From Mansonella perstans (taxonomy: Eukaryota; Nematoda; Chromadorea; Rhabditida; Onchocercidae), in assembly GCA_037074765.1 (NCBI GenBank), contig JBAMDO010000117.1, positions 62,001 to 126,000 on the forward strand: a DNA stretch of 64,000 nt, written 5' to 3'. Below the pieces are notes generated by a model that searched no databases, was not told the DNA's origin, and saw nothing but the letters and a program-made list of their open reading frames with translations. This document shows positions 48,351 through 60,143 of this stretch, one piece after another (the stretch's first letter is position 1; each line of letters opens with the position of its first letter). The translations under genes and the position numbers were made by a program.

Positions 48351-51300
48351 CCGAAAATTAGCATTTGAGCATTACACGAATGCAAGAAAAAAAATGGATG
48401 AATACAAGAAACGCAATAATGCGGTTAACAATTTAACAATAAATTTTTCAAATATTTTTAAAAGATATTTCCAGAGATTACAACCATTACATTTTTATTA
48501 TTCCGGCACAGATTTATAATTAATCTATATTGCATTTTATTAATTTACATTGCATTAACTTTTAAAATCGTTAGGCTCAGAAAATCTTAGAAGCATTATG
48601 TTCTCAAAAACAATATTTAAGACACTTTTGCTGAAATTATGTTGAAGTTTCTTAACAATTTTTGGTACAGATTTCTAAGGAATAAAAATTTTTTTTTCAT
48701 GGTAGCTGAGAATAAAGTTCAATCAGATTTAAAAAAAGTCTAATAAGAGAATTGAACCGGAATGAAAAGGATATTTAGAGGTAGTGTACGGCTTTGCGAG
48801 GATTGAAAGAGGATTATAAAAGTAGGTATAACAGCAATTTTGCGCTTCAGATAATGGCTCAGTCTTTTCCATCACCCACTCTTAACAAATAATATCATGA
48901 TTTTATGTTATTACTAACTTGTCTAAAGCAACATTTCCCCGGTGCTGATGACATTGTCCTTAACTTTGAAAGCTACTAAAGAAACTTTAAACCTATTATT
49001 TATTACTACAAACGCTAATGTTGGAAAGAGGTCCAATCACAGATTAGATAGGAACTGATAAAATTTTGATATGCTATGGTAAGAGAGATAGAAGTTGCTG
49101 CTTTTAGAAGGATTTGGTAAACAGTACCATTATTGGAGATGGATTTGAGACAAGAGAAAAACAGGGAAGAAAGACCAGTTAAAACTCTTGAAAGGGCACT
49201 TGAAAAAGGAGGGTCCTGTGCATTGCAAATGATAATAACAAGAACGGATTACAATTTGACACCGAGCATGAGAATAGCAGGTGACAAGCTGCTATCCGAA
49301 CAAAATCGAATTCATCCAAATCGTTTTCAAACTACCGAAAACACATTAACTACAAAAGAGCAATCCGGATACTATCTGTCAATGCAGATAGTAGCACTTG
49401 CAGGTTGCAGGGTCCATGATATAATGAAATGAAATACAGTTACGCAAATATTTAATCAACCAAAGCTTTGAAGAATTAACTGAAAAATACTAAGAAAATA
49501 TCGTCAAGGAATGTCACGGTAAAATGTGCTAAAGGCATCCAATGATCCTGATGACTTAATTGGTCAGAACTATTTGCTTACTGCTGATCTTTAAGTGTTG
49601 GATGATGGTATCTGTGTCAATAGAAATTAGTAAAAAGCCTATATCTTTAACCTATATCTTTCTAATCCAGTATCCTGAATTCTTAAATCCAATAGTCTTT
49701 CTCATCATTACTATAAACAGTTGAAGCAGCCTACATACTATTCGAGTTCTTTGAGGAATAATACATCTGGCAAAGAAACATAAAAATAGACCCCCAGCAT
49801 CCGCGCTTTTCAACACATTGGCAAATTTAACAACATTGTAAAAATTCATTTACGCTCTTTGGTTGGTATATCGCATAGTTAAGCGCATAGATTATGGTGC
49901 TGTAAATAACTACAAAGCTAGCTTTGGACTTTACTCGTACGCTGATTAAGTGGTTAACAATCTTTGATTAACGTTGATTAACAACCATCAATTACTCTTT
50001 TTCGGACTGCTCTCCCACTGTCAAATAAGTGGAGATCAGCAAAGATCATCTGTGATTAAAACATGAAATACCATTCAAAGATTACAGGGAAATCCTTAAA
50101 GTTTCTCTGCAAGTTCCTCCGGTGTTGCTTGAAGATATAGCAAAACTTTTCTTAAGCGTTCTACAATGCTGCATAAAAAAAGATACATTGTAAATTTCCG
50201 CAAAAAAGTTTGAGAAGCACAATCACAGAAGAAATACAGTATCCAAAAGCGGTAAACGGGAAAATCAAAGAAATATTAAAGAGGAATGGTAAATTTGCAC
50301 TTGTAATTATGTTTAACAATAGTCATCCACAAATGCATTGCCGGTGCAAAAGATGTGGTAGAAAGAGGTTGTCGAGTACAGCAGGGGTCATGGAGGTGAA
50401 ATGATGATGGGATGACCTCGTGGCAGGGGTCCATTGTACTTCGTTGCCTATACTTCATCTTCACTTGGCTCTATTTTCAGCAGTAATTTTCATAAATCCT
50501 ATCTTTTATCACTTTCATATAGCCAAAATGGCATTCAATAATGACAAAAATAAATTAAAATTAGATTTTTGTTATTTGAGTTTATTGTCACAAAAAGAAA
50601 GAGATAAATAACAAACAATTGAACACTGTATATCAGTAAGATGATATCTGTTTTAAGTTATCGAACGCTTTTCTGGCTTCCAGAATATTGTTATTGCGGA
50701 ATTATGATAAAGTGAATTAAAAGTATTTTAGGAGTGAAAGCTGCAAACAATTGTGAACAGAATGGCAGCATCCAAGGAAAAGTGGGAGTGAAATATAGCA
50801 AAATGAGAGGTACCGTATACTTTGAAAAATGATAGCATATGTATTAGTTACCCGATAAAAGATGAATATTAAATTGGAAGACTGGCCAGAATGAGGTAGT
50901 TAGGTTCAAGCTGCTAGGAATAGACTTATTTGGTGCAAATGGTGTGATTCATCATCCAGCTGTCTAACCAGCTTAGATGATTGAAGTGATACTCCAGGAA
51001 GGTTTCAGCAAGTGGAATGAGTAGAGGAGATAAGCCAACGACAGCGAGATAGATACCTTGTCATTAATGAGGATCCCGCACAAAATATAGTATCAATAAA
51101 CAGGTTTATTCAACGATACTTGTTTACTCTACAGGTTACTATTACACTGATACTTTTAATTTTGGTGAGTCACATTAACTGTGAATTTTTCATGAAATAA
51201 TCTACTAAGCTTGAAATGAAATTCAAATTTCTCTTTTTCACCCATTTTTTTTTTCTATTAGTCAACAATGAGAAGAAAATGCTTACACCTGCTTATTTGT

Positions 51301-51974
51301 TTACTTAATAATTAAGTGGACATAGTGTGGAACAGAGGAAAATGGTTGATTGCGATTGTAATTATTGCTACAGTAATAATTTATAAGAGTGAATAACTGC
51401 TCAAGTTGCGAAATTACCTCAATATAATTATTTGAATTTTGAGCACATTTCACTTCAACTTTAATTAGTAACACTGAGGTTTTTTTTTTTGAAAGTGTAA
51501 AATATTTAATGGATTATATGAAGGCTTCGTTTCACTTTGATGATAGCTGCGTAAAGATTGCGGATTGAAAGGGAGTTGTAATTTGATGTAGTAAGAAAAT
51601 TCGAGCTTTGAAGGATCGTATTTCTTAAATTATTTCATTAAAATCTATTTCATATGAAATAAATACCGTATAAATTCACAATGGTTCATTCTTACTGGAT
51701 TATTTAATTTTCAAATGTCACTAAATGTAGCTAGAGGTCATTAAGGAAGATTAATTCTATAATTTAGCGATATTATTTGTTGTGATGCAAATAAATCGTT
51801 CTTCACGATCATTTAACTCAGCTAATTAAGTTCGGAAAATAAGACTTCAGCGCACGCATTAGAGGTATTAATTTTTCCAAAATTGTTCCAGATTACATAG
51901 TTATAAATTTATGTGTGACATAAATACAGCAGGCTTCTTTCTTCACCAATGTTTTACCGCTTATAAGGATCAAC
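48351..51974. other. ttx-3 upstream region; possible decayed retroelement at about 48850-51100
   Basis: 3.6 kb without a firm gene. From 48850 to 51100 the DNA is less AT-rich, with broken + strand frames (49133-49432, 50210-50404) that look like worn coding sequence. A fragment near 50876-50970 translates as WKTGQNEVVRFKLLGIDLFG then GVIHHPAV, loosely resembling the C-terminal end of BEL/Pao polyproteins. There is no intact reverse transcriptase, integrase or LTR pair. It may equally contain ttx-3 regulatory elements. Confidence 0.3.
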
Positions 51975-53779
51975 TCACATCTTTTTATCGGCGCCAAATA
52001 CTTCACCACCAACACCAGCAAGGGTCTAGAAAAAGGTTGGATTAGTGGGTATTTTTGGTAACAGGTACCAGAGGAGAGGGCTTTCTGCTTTCTTGAAAGT
52101 ATCATCCAGAGAATGTCATACTTGATAATTGGGATCGAATGTGCCCGCTTTAACGTCCTTATTTTCCGGAGCTCGTGGCCCTGCGCCGCCCGCACCACCA
52201 CCATCTTTTTTATCTTGTCCGAACACCTCACCACCAACACCAGCTAGTGTCTGATAATTGGGATCAAAGGTTCCTGCTTTAACGTCCTTATTATCAGGGG
52301 CTTTTGGTCCACCAGCACCACCACCGCCACCGCCACCTCCTTGCTTTTTATCTTGACCAAATACTTCACCACCAACTCCGGCCAAGGTCTGAAACAGTTT
52401 ATTTTTTTTCGTGCAAATGACAAAATTTTAAATTTTGGAGGTAAAATTTACAAACTTGTTAAAGTAAAACTTTCGACATATTTCTCTCAAAATTTAACGT
52501 ATTCGGAAGTTTTAAAATATGATTATACCTGATAATTAGGATCAAATGTACCAGCTTTTTCTTCTCTGTTAACGGGAGTTTGTGGACCACCACCTCCACC
52601 AGCTTCTTTCTTTTTATCTTGACCAAATACTTCACCACCCACACCAGCTAACGTCTGATAGTTTGGGTCATAGGTCCCTAAAAATTTTTCGAAAACTTTC
52701 GGATGGCGTCAACCTGGCCTAATATTTGAAATCCGTTTAAAATGTACGGACAATGAAGCTCACCAGCCATTCCTCCCCCTGCTGGTGCCTGCGGCCCACC
52801 AGCACCACCAGCACCACCAGCACCACCAGCAGCAGGTTTCTTTTTATCCTCACCAAATACTTCACCACCTATACCAGCTAATGTTTGATAGTTCTGGTCA
52901 TATGTTCCTATAATTAACTTTTACATATTGACATAAAAACTACTCGTTTCCGTGTTTTAAAAAAGTTGCATGAGTCGAATGAAATACAGCCACTACACTG
53001 AAATAATTTTGGCCTTTTTACCACAGCATCATTAGCCTGTAATCAATTACTTTATTTCTAATATCAAAACTAATATGAACATGTAATAACTAACTCACCG
53101 GCCATACCTCCTTGCCCAGGTTTTGGCAATTCTGGAGCAGGAGCTGCAGCACCCTTAAAATATTATTTTATCAATGCTTTATTATTTGTCATCACAATCA
53201 AATTGCACTTGTCTAAAGCAAACAAGCCTAAGTAATTACTTATTAAAATCAATGGACAGTAGAATAGAAAACAGTTAACGGACAGCAGTAATTTTGATAT
53301 TACTTTTAATTTTTTATTAGTTTTGTTTAGCTTATATTTTTCATTTGATTCAAGTGGGTTTCTCTAATTGATTCTACGCAATAAAAAGGCAAATCTAAAA
53401 TAACGGCCTAGTAAATTCTAATAAAAATTTCAAACTTACCTGATCAATAACATTGCCTGCAGCTGGCTTTTGTCCATCTACAATGTATCATTCAGAAAGA
53501 AAGAGCCGTTTCAATAACTTTTCAATTTATTCTATCCTCTTACAAGTCGTGGAATCGTTAGCCAAGTTATCAGATAACTAATGCATTTGAATTTCTTGCA
53601 ATTTTTAATCAGAGACTAATCTTAATACTATTATTATTTAACAAACCATTCATTTTTCCTGAATTGATAAAACTCAGTGTAGGAAAAAATTGTTTTGTTT
53701 ATATTTACAGTGATTGATTATAGGAATACATACCCTGTTTATCATTGATTTCTTTCTGGTCTCCTGCACCTTTCTTTTT
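51975..53779 (-). CDS. Glycine-rich protein with five DPNYQTLAGVGGEVFG repeats (nematode-type, function unknown)
   Basis: Exons in transcript order: 53779-53734, 53477-53440, 53153-53099, 52907-52764, 52677-52529, 52388-52122, 52025-51975; 750 nt, 249 residues plus TGA, all phases agree. The first exon has no Met, so more sequence lies upstream. After a Lys/Gln/Ala/Pro-rich lead (KKKGAGDQKEINDKQ) come five copies of T(Y/F)DPNYQTLAGVGGEVFGQDKK, separated by Gly/Ala/Pro-rich linkers (GGAGGAGGAGG; a run of eight Gly in one). The first copy differs slightly (DQNYQ, AGIGGEVFGEDKK). There is no signal peptide or membrane helix. I do not recognise the family with certainty; glycine-rich nematode sperm-specific proteins are a possible comparison. 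The repeat exons begin and end mid-repeat, at the same place (after PNYQ) for two joins. Confidence 0.82.
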
Positions 53780-55554
53780 CTGGAAAGAAATTTATTTAAA
53801 GTTAGTTGAAATTTAATGAAATCATTTTTTTCGTTAATTATAAACTTTTGTTTCATTTTCGATATATTTCTTTTTAAGAATTAGGTAGAAATAAATAGCA
53901 GGGTAAGCAATGATATAAGAAATTTCAATGATTTTATGTTTAATGATAGCGATTTTTGTTGCTAAACTATGACTTTTGTTTGAGGATTAAATCCAGTTTT
54001 ATGACTACCGTAATTGTTCATTCTCATCACTAGATTAGCTTAAATAATATTTTAGGTAAATAAATATTTGAATAAAAATAATACTCGAGCATATTTGAGC
54101 TGATTGACTGAAAATTTTCATTTAAAAAAAAAAAAAAAACGAACTGAACGAGAAGTCTTTTTTGAACTGCAGCAATTAGTAGAACAGATTACGGCAACGT
54201 ATAGCATTAATACAAAATGCAAAATCAAACATATAGGCGATTCAATCAATTTCAACTTGTCCATCATTCTGGTAACTTTTGGCCACTTTTCTATTTACTT
54301 TTTTCTATGTTATCTGCGTTACTAAGACATGAGGGATCATTAATATAATTGGAAGAAGGAATTTGAAATTGAAATTAAGAAGTTTAGGTTGGGTCACCGT
54401 TTCACAAGTTCATTCTTGCACTATAAAATCAGTAACATCCTTCTGAAACTTTCATTCTCGAATTGACAACGATAATTATTGCATCAAGCTGATCCAAAAA
54501 TACTATATTCTTCCCCTATTGGTTTTCTAGACGTGGTTTATTCCGAATCCCTATTGTTCTGGAAAGAATGTCAATCACCTTTTTAGCAGAAGGAAGCAAA
54601 CTTCTGCTGCTGCTTTCCTTTCTATTTCTAATAACAATAATAAATATATCGTCCTACCACACATAATATATTACTTCATGCATAATTCAAGTTTTTAAAT
54701 TTTGCATAATATTCACGAAAAACTATAATTTAAAAAAAAAAAAAAAAAAAAGAAAACGAAGTAAATCAATATGATTATGCTTAAATTGAATTGAATTTAG
54801 TCAATCTAAATTTAAGTAAATTGGAACAGTATTCAATTAAATACAATTTGGTATTACGATGCCACTAACTTTCTAATATGATTTACTACGAATTTTTTTT
54901 GCATATAATATTTGAAAGACAATCTTCGATCCAGTTTTTATCGCCATATAAAGAAGATAAGGAAGAAATTGAGATGCAACAAAACATTTCCCATTTTAAA
55001 CATTTAAAAATTTCACTCAATCTCTGTAAGTATAAAAATAGTAATTAATTTTTGCATTATATGGCTTCTCCCAATAAAATTATTTCCTCTTTAAGATTGA
55101 TTTTAATCATAGCATTCCTAAGATTATGGACATTTTAGGAAAGGATATAAAGAAAGAACAAACAAGATTCTAATCAGAATTGTAACAAATTGATAAGTTA
55201 AAATTTCGAATATGTTGAAAAGAATGGATACATTCATATTCAATTGATAAATCAATCACTCGATATTACTGTGTGATAGAAATCCAATTGAGATCTGATT
55301 TGATCTGAACTGGTCTGATCTGATATGGTTTGGTTAGGGTGTAAGATCTTTTGAAGGGTACCAGTAATTTATTCATTACTATGCATAAAAGTAATACTTG
55401 TGGATAAAAATTACGTTAGTAGAATGTTAAACGATTCAAGACATTAAGTGATGAACCATTATTGGCCTCATGGTTCTTAAACTTCTATTCAAGCTGTATA
55501 AAATGTAATCTTCATTTTGCGACCCTTTCCATTTTTTAACCTAATTATTTACTT
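53780..55554. other. Intron or intergenic gap between repeat exons and Lys/Glu-rich exons
   Basis: 1.8 kb AT-rich with A or T homopolymers and no recognisable exon. If the two exon groups belong to one gene this is an intron. Confidence 0.5.
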
Positions 55555-55643
55555 TTATTCCTTTTCCTCCTCTTCCTTCTTCTCCTCATCTTTCTTTTCT
55601 TCCTCATTCTTTTCGCCTTCTTCACCTTCCTAAAATTAATTTC

Positions 55644-55674
<31 letters not shown>

Positions 55675-56579
55675 TTTATTAGCATAAAAAAAAAATCAAA
55701 ATTAATCGATTGTAAACAGAATCATACCTCCTTCTTGGACCCTTCCTTTTTTGATTCTTCCTTCTTGGAGCCTTCCTTCTTGGAACTTTCTTTCTTGGAG
55801 CTTTCTTTCTTCGAGGACTTCTTTTCTTCCTGAATTTTTTTTTCAATTTTATAGGCCAGATGATAACTCTATTGGCAAATTGGAGAGCTAAAATATTCTT
55901 ACCTCTTTCTTAGAACCCTCCTTTTTGGAACTTCCTTTCTTGGAACTTGCCTTCTTTTCCTCTTTCTCCTCCTACAAAATTTAAATCCAATCATTGATTT
56001 AGATTAGAAACCCGGTCATATCTGATCATATTTTGTTCTTCTGCTTATATCTGATACTATCATTCCTGATACTCTACTACAATGGTAAAATTGAATGATT
56101 CTATTTGCTATATACCATTTCAAATATTGCAAAAAACGAAATTATTTGTTGTTTGATCCCAAAAAATTGAAGATTAACTTTGGTGTCAAACTTCAGAATT
56201 TATGCTCTCAAAGATGAATTAGAAGACATTTCTATCCGATACGACTTAAATTAACCGTACCCACAATAAGAAAAAAAACTTGACACTTACTTCTTCCTCT
56301 TTCTTTTCCTCCTTTTTCTCTTCACCCTTCTTACCTTCCTCCTTCTTATCATCCTCGCCCTCCTTCTTTTCCTCTTCCTTTTTCTCACCCTCACCTTCCT
56401 TCTTTTCTTCAACCTTTTTTTCCTTCTCATCACTTTCACCCTCCTTTTTTTCCTTTTCCGATTTCTTGCTCTTCTTCTTACCTTCACCTTCCTTCTTCTC
56501 TTTTTTTTCCTCATCGGGTGTTGCTGCAGACGGTGAAGGTTCGGCAGTAGGAGTTTCGGCTGGTGCTGGCGGCTTACCA
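55555..56579 (-). CDS. Lys/Glu/Ser-rich low-complexity protein exons (probable 5' part of the glycine-rich repeat gene)
   Basis: Exons in transcript order: 56579-56291, 55971-55903, 55829-55728, 55629-55555 (TAA). The first needs an upstream exon with the start codon, not found. It reads GKPPAPAETPTAEPSPSAAT and then Lys/Glu-rich sequence (EEKKEKKEGEGKKKSKKSEK and similar). The second and third are SSKKEGSKKE repeats, a highly charged and probably disordered segment. The internal joins are phase 0, so exons can be skipped or duplicated without frameshift. The 55728 donor is also phase 0 and fits the 53779 exon of the glycine-rich repeat set (SKKE joined to KKKGAGDQKE), so the 55555-55629 exon could be an alternative 3' end of a single gene. 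Function unknown; KE-rich tracts occur in many unrelated proteins. Confidence 0.72.
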
Positions 56580-58934
56580 CTGAAATATCCCTTATTGATA
56601 ATTTCATTTCAAGTTATGAGAGTTTTTTTTTTTTTTTTTTTTTTTAATATTATGAGATTATTTTTATCACACAATAAGGAAGGCATGTTTCTATGGCTCA
56701 ACGGATAATAAACTAAAAGATTTCTTCAAAGGTTAAGAGGTCAAAATCAGACGTAGTATCCTCTCTCAATAATATATGAAGTTCGTTGACTTTTCAAGCT
56801 AATCAAAATTTAAATTTAAAGACTGATGGAAAGTAAATTGTCTGTAATCATCCTTCTATAATTTGGCATTACGGTAGAGCTAGAAATATATTAAATAAAT
56901 TGGTATATTATAAGGAGTGATATTCTTTGTCTCTCAGAAGTTATAAATAAAATATTGTTAATTGATGTATGTTTTAGAGGACATATGATTCTGATTACGA
57001 TTCTGATAAGGATTCTGTGAGGAGTTGGTTAGGAAAATGAAATGGTTTAATATGGTTTAGGGAATTTAAACATTTTTATGACATTATTTAAAATATTTGA
57101 AAATTGATCAAAATTTTGATAATAATAATAATAATAAGATCAGCTTTTGGATGCAATCAAAATAAAGAAAATTTTAAAGATTGACATGTATCAATGTAAC
57201 AAAATTTATCGTCAATTAACAAATATCAAAAATTAATTTCTAAATGCTGTTTCGAAATTCAGTTCGTGAAAAAGCTAATTTTTAAGAAATTAATAAATTT
57301 TTGAAAGCATTCCTAAAAAACTAACGTTTTTTTGCTGCCACATTGCATAAGAGTTAAAATTATCAGTGCTGATGTGATAATGATATTAATTAGTGGTAAG
57401 ATATAGGTGACCATCATAATAACAGTCATATTGTCTTCGTGAACTAACTTTTCTAAAATATCATTTTTTTTGAAGTACTACACTGCAAATTGATTGATCA
57501 CTAATTTTCAAATAAAAGTTTACTTCTGCTTTAGTTTTCATTCGACAAAATTTCTGAATGATGAAAGAAAAAAACTGCTCCTGAAGTGATATAATACGAG
57601 ATCTGGGAGCAACAAAAGAACCAACCAGTTATGAGCAATACTTTAGTGAGAAAATGCCTTTTCGCTCATATTTAGATTTTTCTTATATGTATTTTGCTGA
57701 TATCTTCAGAATAGCAACCGAATCCGCTATAAATAGTCTCCGGCATATTCCAGAAGTTCATTGTTTTCATTATGATATAAGTTAGCAACCAAATGAAAAA
57801 GCTATATTTACTTTTGTGCATTCATTGTATAAATAAGTGATAATTTCGTTATTCAATCATATTTCTTGCTTGTCACTGTTTACTGTATGTATATTATTTA
57901 TTATCATTTCATCATTTTCAGTGTGATCAAATCGATGAGATCATATTGTTCGTATTTCCTGAGGTAATATGAATAGAAAAATTAATGAGAGCGGTGATAC
58001 GTTAAGCATTTTCATAAAAACCTCAAAAATTTTCATAGAGAAATTTATTAATTCTCCTCAGTATTGCTAGCATATTTATTATATTGATTTCGAAAATTTG
58101 CTAGTAGTGGCGTATAATATATGAAGTAAGTATTAATATTAAGTAAATAAGTTCTCCAATTTAAATATTAAAACAAGTAATATTCAACCAGCGAAAAAAT
58201 TATTTGTTTTTGTTGCGACATGTCAACCGGTCGTTTGTAAACGTGGAAATTTGAATATTCAATTGATACAGTTACTTTACGGTGTATTAGTGGTACTGTA
58301 AATAAATGAATGTGTTTCATTGGAAAATTGTTTTTATTTTAATGAAGTGCAAAATTTTGTGGAAATTATTACCTTTATGAAATGATATCACAATGAAGCA
58401 CTAATGTTTCCATTGTGCTTTTCATGAAATTTCAATATATTTTTGCATGTGTAATCCAGATATGTGAATTTTCAGCTCATATATTGACATGATATCATCA
58501 ATTTGATAATCTTTTAGTTAAAAATTAAAACACGTTAATTGCTCTTTCTCGGATAGTATTATTTCTTTTGAAATAGCATGCTCAACAAATTTCGGGTGCA
58601 AGTACTTAAAATAATTTTGCTTTGTACAGTATTCAAATAATTTAGATTTTGCTTGAATATTGAACAAATAAAAATCTCTTTATAATATCTTTATCTAAAA
58701 TCTATTTGGAAAGGCATTTTAATATCATTACAAAATGTAAGCATTATGAAGAAACATGGAATTGAAAATTCTTAAATATTAAATACAATGAAACATTTAA
58801 GCTTTTGTGAACTCCTTTGTTGGTGCGATTTAAGATACACATTTACTTGCATTTTTACTACAACAAATTTGATTATAGAAAATCATTTAAAATGATAATA
58901 ATATCTCATAAAATCTTTATATGTGTGTTTCCTT
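56580..58934. other. Upstream of Lys/Glu-rich exons and downstream of the four-helix gene
   Basis: A 23-nt T run (56623-56645) sits just behind the first Lys/Glu-rich exon. The missing start exon should lie in this block, but no short ATG exon with a good donor and the required phase stands out. Otherwise AT-rich with a short AAT repeat near 57120. Confidence 0.5.
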
Positions 58935-60143
58935 TTAAGTGTAAATTATCGATGAATCCTTTGATAAACAATTTATCATAAATGCATCCGTGATCATATT
59001 GCATACTGCTACCCATGTAAATCCCTGAACAATTTAAACATTACTTAGCAAAAATTTAAACTTTCAAAGCATCTGCTAAAGCATTCAAAAGAATAAACCC
59101 ACTCTTATGTCTAATAATTATGTTGAACAGTTTTTAAAAAGATTTGAAATGATTCAAAGTAATATGATGGATATTAACAATGATTAAGTTTCGATAGAAC
59201 TTGGCACTAAGATAAACTGATGTTACAATATAAGCCGTTAATAAGCCATATGGGACACTGAACCACATCAGTCTGCTCATCTGCAATTCAATTCATAAAA
59301 ATAATTTAAATATGTTTTATTATCAACGCTTTTATTATCTCATCTAGGATTTTATCCATATTTTTAGATTTCTCAGGCCATCATTTAGAATTTTAACACG
59401 AGATAAATATATCCGTATTATATATTATGTATCCGTATCATGCTAGTATTAGTATTTGCGGATTTTATTTATGGATTTGTATTTAGATGTGAAATCATTG
59501 ATCAGTCATTCGAGAGGATAGCATTAAAAAAAATAACCGTTTTTATAATGCAATAGAAGGAATATAATTAAACCATTTTGATAATTTTGGAAATTTAGCT
59601 AAAAAAATGTTAATATACTAACCCAAATATATTTTTCGTGTAATCCTGTAAAGACATCTGCCACAGCGATGAATGTCCAAATGACAAGAAGTATAAGTAA
59701 GGTTAAACCGATTACAGGTGTAAAAATTCTTCCATGATATTCTCCATTTGCAAGAACAATGATTGCATATATTGTGGAAGTTAAGCTCGTTATCTAATTT
59801 TCATATCATCAATGAAAATCGTTGCAATTTCTCAATCAATATTAATAATTTTTTATTTCGAAAATTTCAATGTAATTCCATATTTGTCCAATTAATTACT
59901 ATTATTTCCTTGATGATATATTTTTTCATTCATAAATATTTTCATCTGATTTAAACAAAATCTTATTCCAATACGATATCATATCATGTGTAAGACAAGT
60001 GCTAATGGTAATTGATTGATAATTGATAATAAAGGTGATGTCATATCATGTGTGGACGAATGCTAATGATAATTGCGTAATAAAGGGAAACATACTGCAG
60101 CAAAAACACGCAAAAATAGAAATGTAAGACCAAAACCGTCCAT
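58935..60143 (-). CDS. Small four-helix integral membrane protein (MARVEL/tetraspan-like topology), function unknown
   Basis: Exons in transcript order: 60143-60096, 59793-59623, 59280-59179, 59024-58935; 411 nt, 136 residues, every exon in phase 0. Predicted helices: 1 GFGLTFLFLRVFAAITSL; 2 VIGLTLLILLVIWTFIAVAD; 3 LMWFSVPYGLLTAYIVTSVY; 4 GFTWVAVCNMITDAFMINCL. The order, size and short tails resemble four-helix MARVEL-type proteins, but no family signature is certain. Splice sites are good (GTATGT, GTTAGT, GTTAAT donors). The start is uncertain: the frame continues upstream of the Met at 60143 (GDFLNTIGRFVI) and could include more coding or a further exon. A different donor in exon 3 would switch the last exon to another open frame; the chosen one restores helix 4. 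Confidence 0.7.

Noticed and set aside
56287..56607. Reverse-strand Lys/Arg-rich frame beginning MKLSIRD
   Set aside because: Same strand as the Lys/Glu exon but another frame. It ignores the TTTCAG acceptor and leaves the later exons out of phase.
56280..56708. Plus-strand Ser/Phe/Pro-rich frame of 142 codons
   Set aside because: It is the antisense of the Lys/Glu-rich exon, whose own frame has good splice sites and phase.
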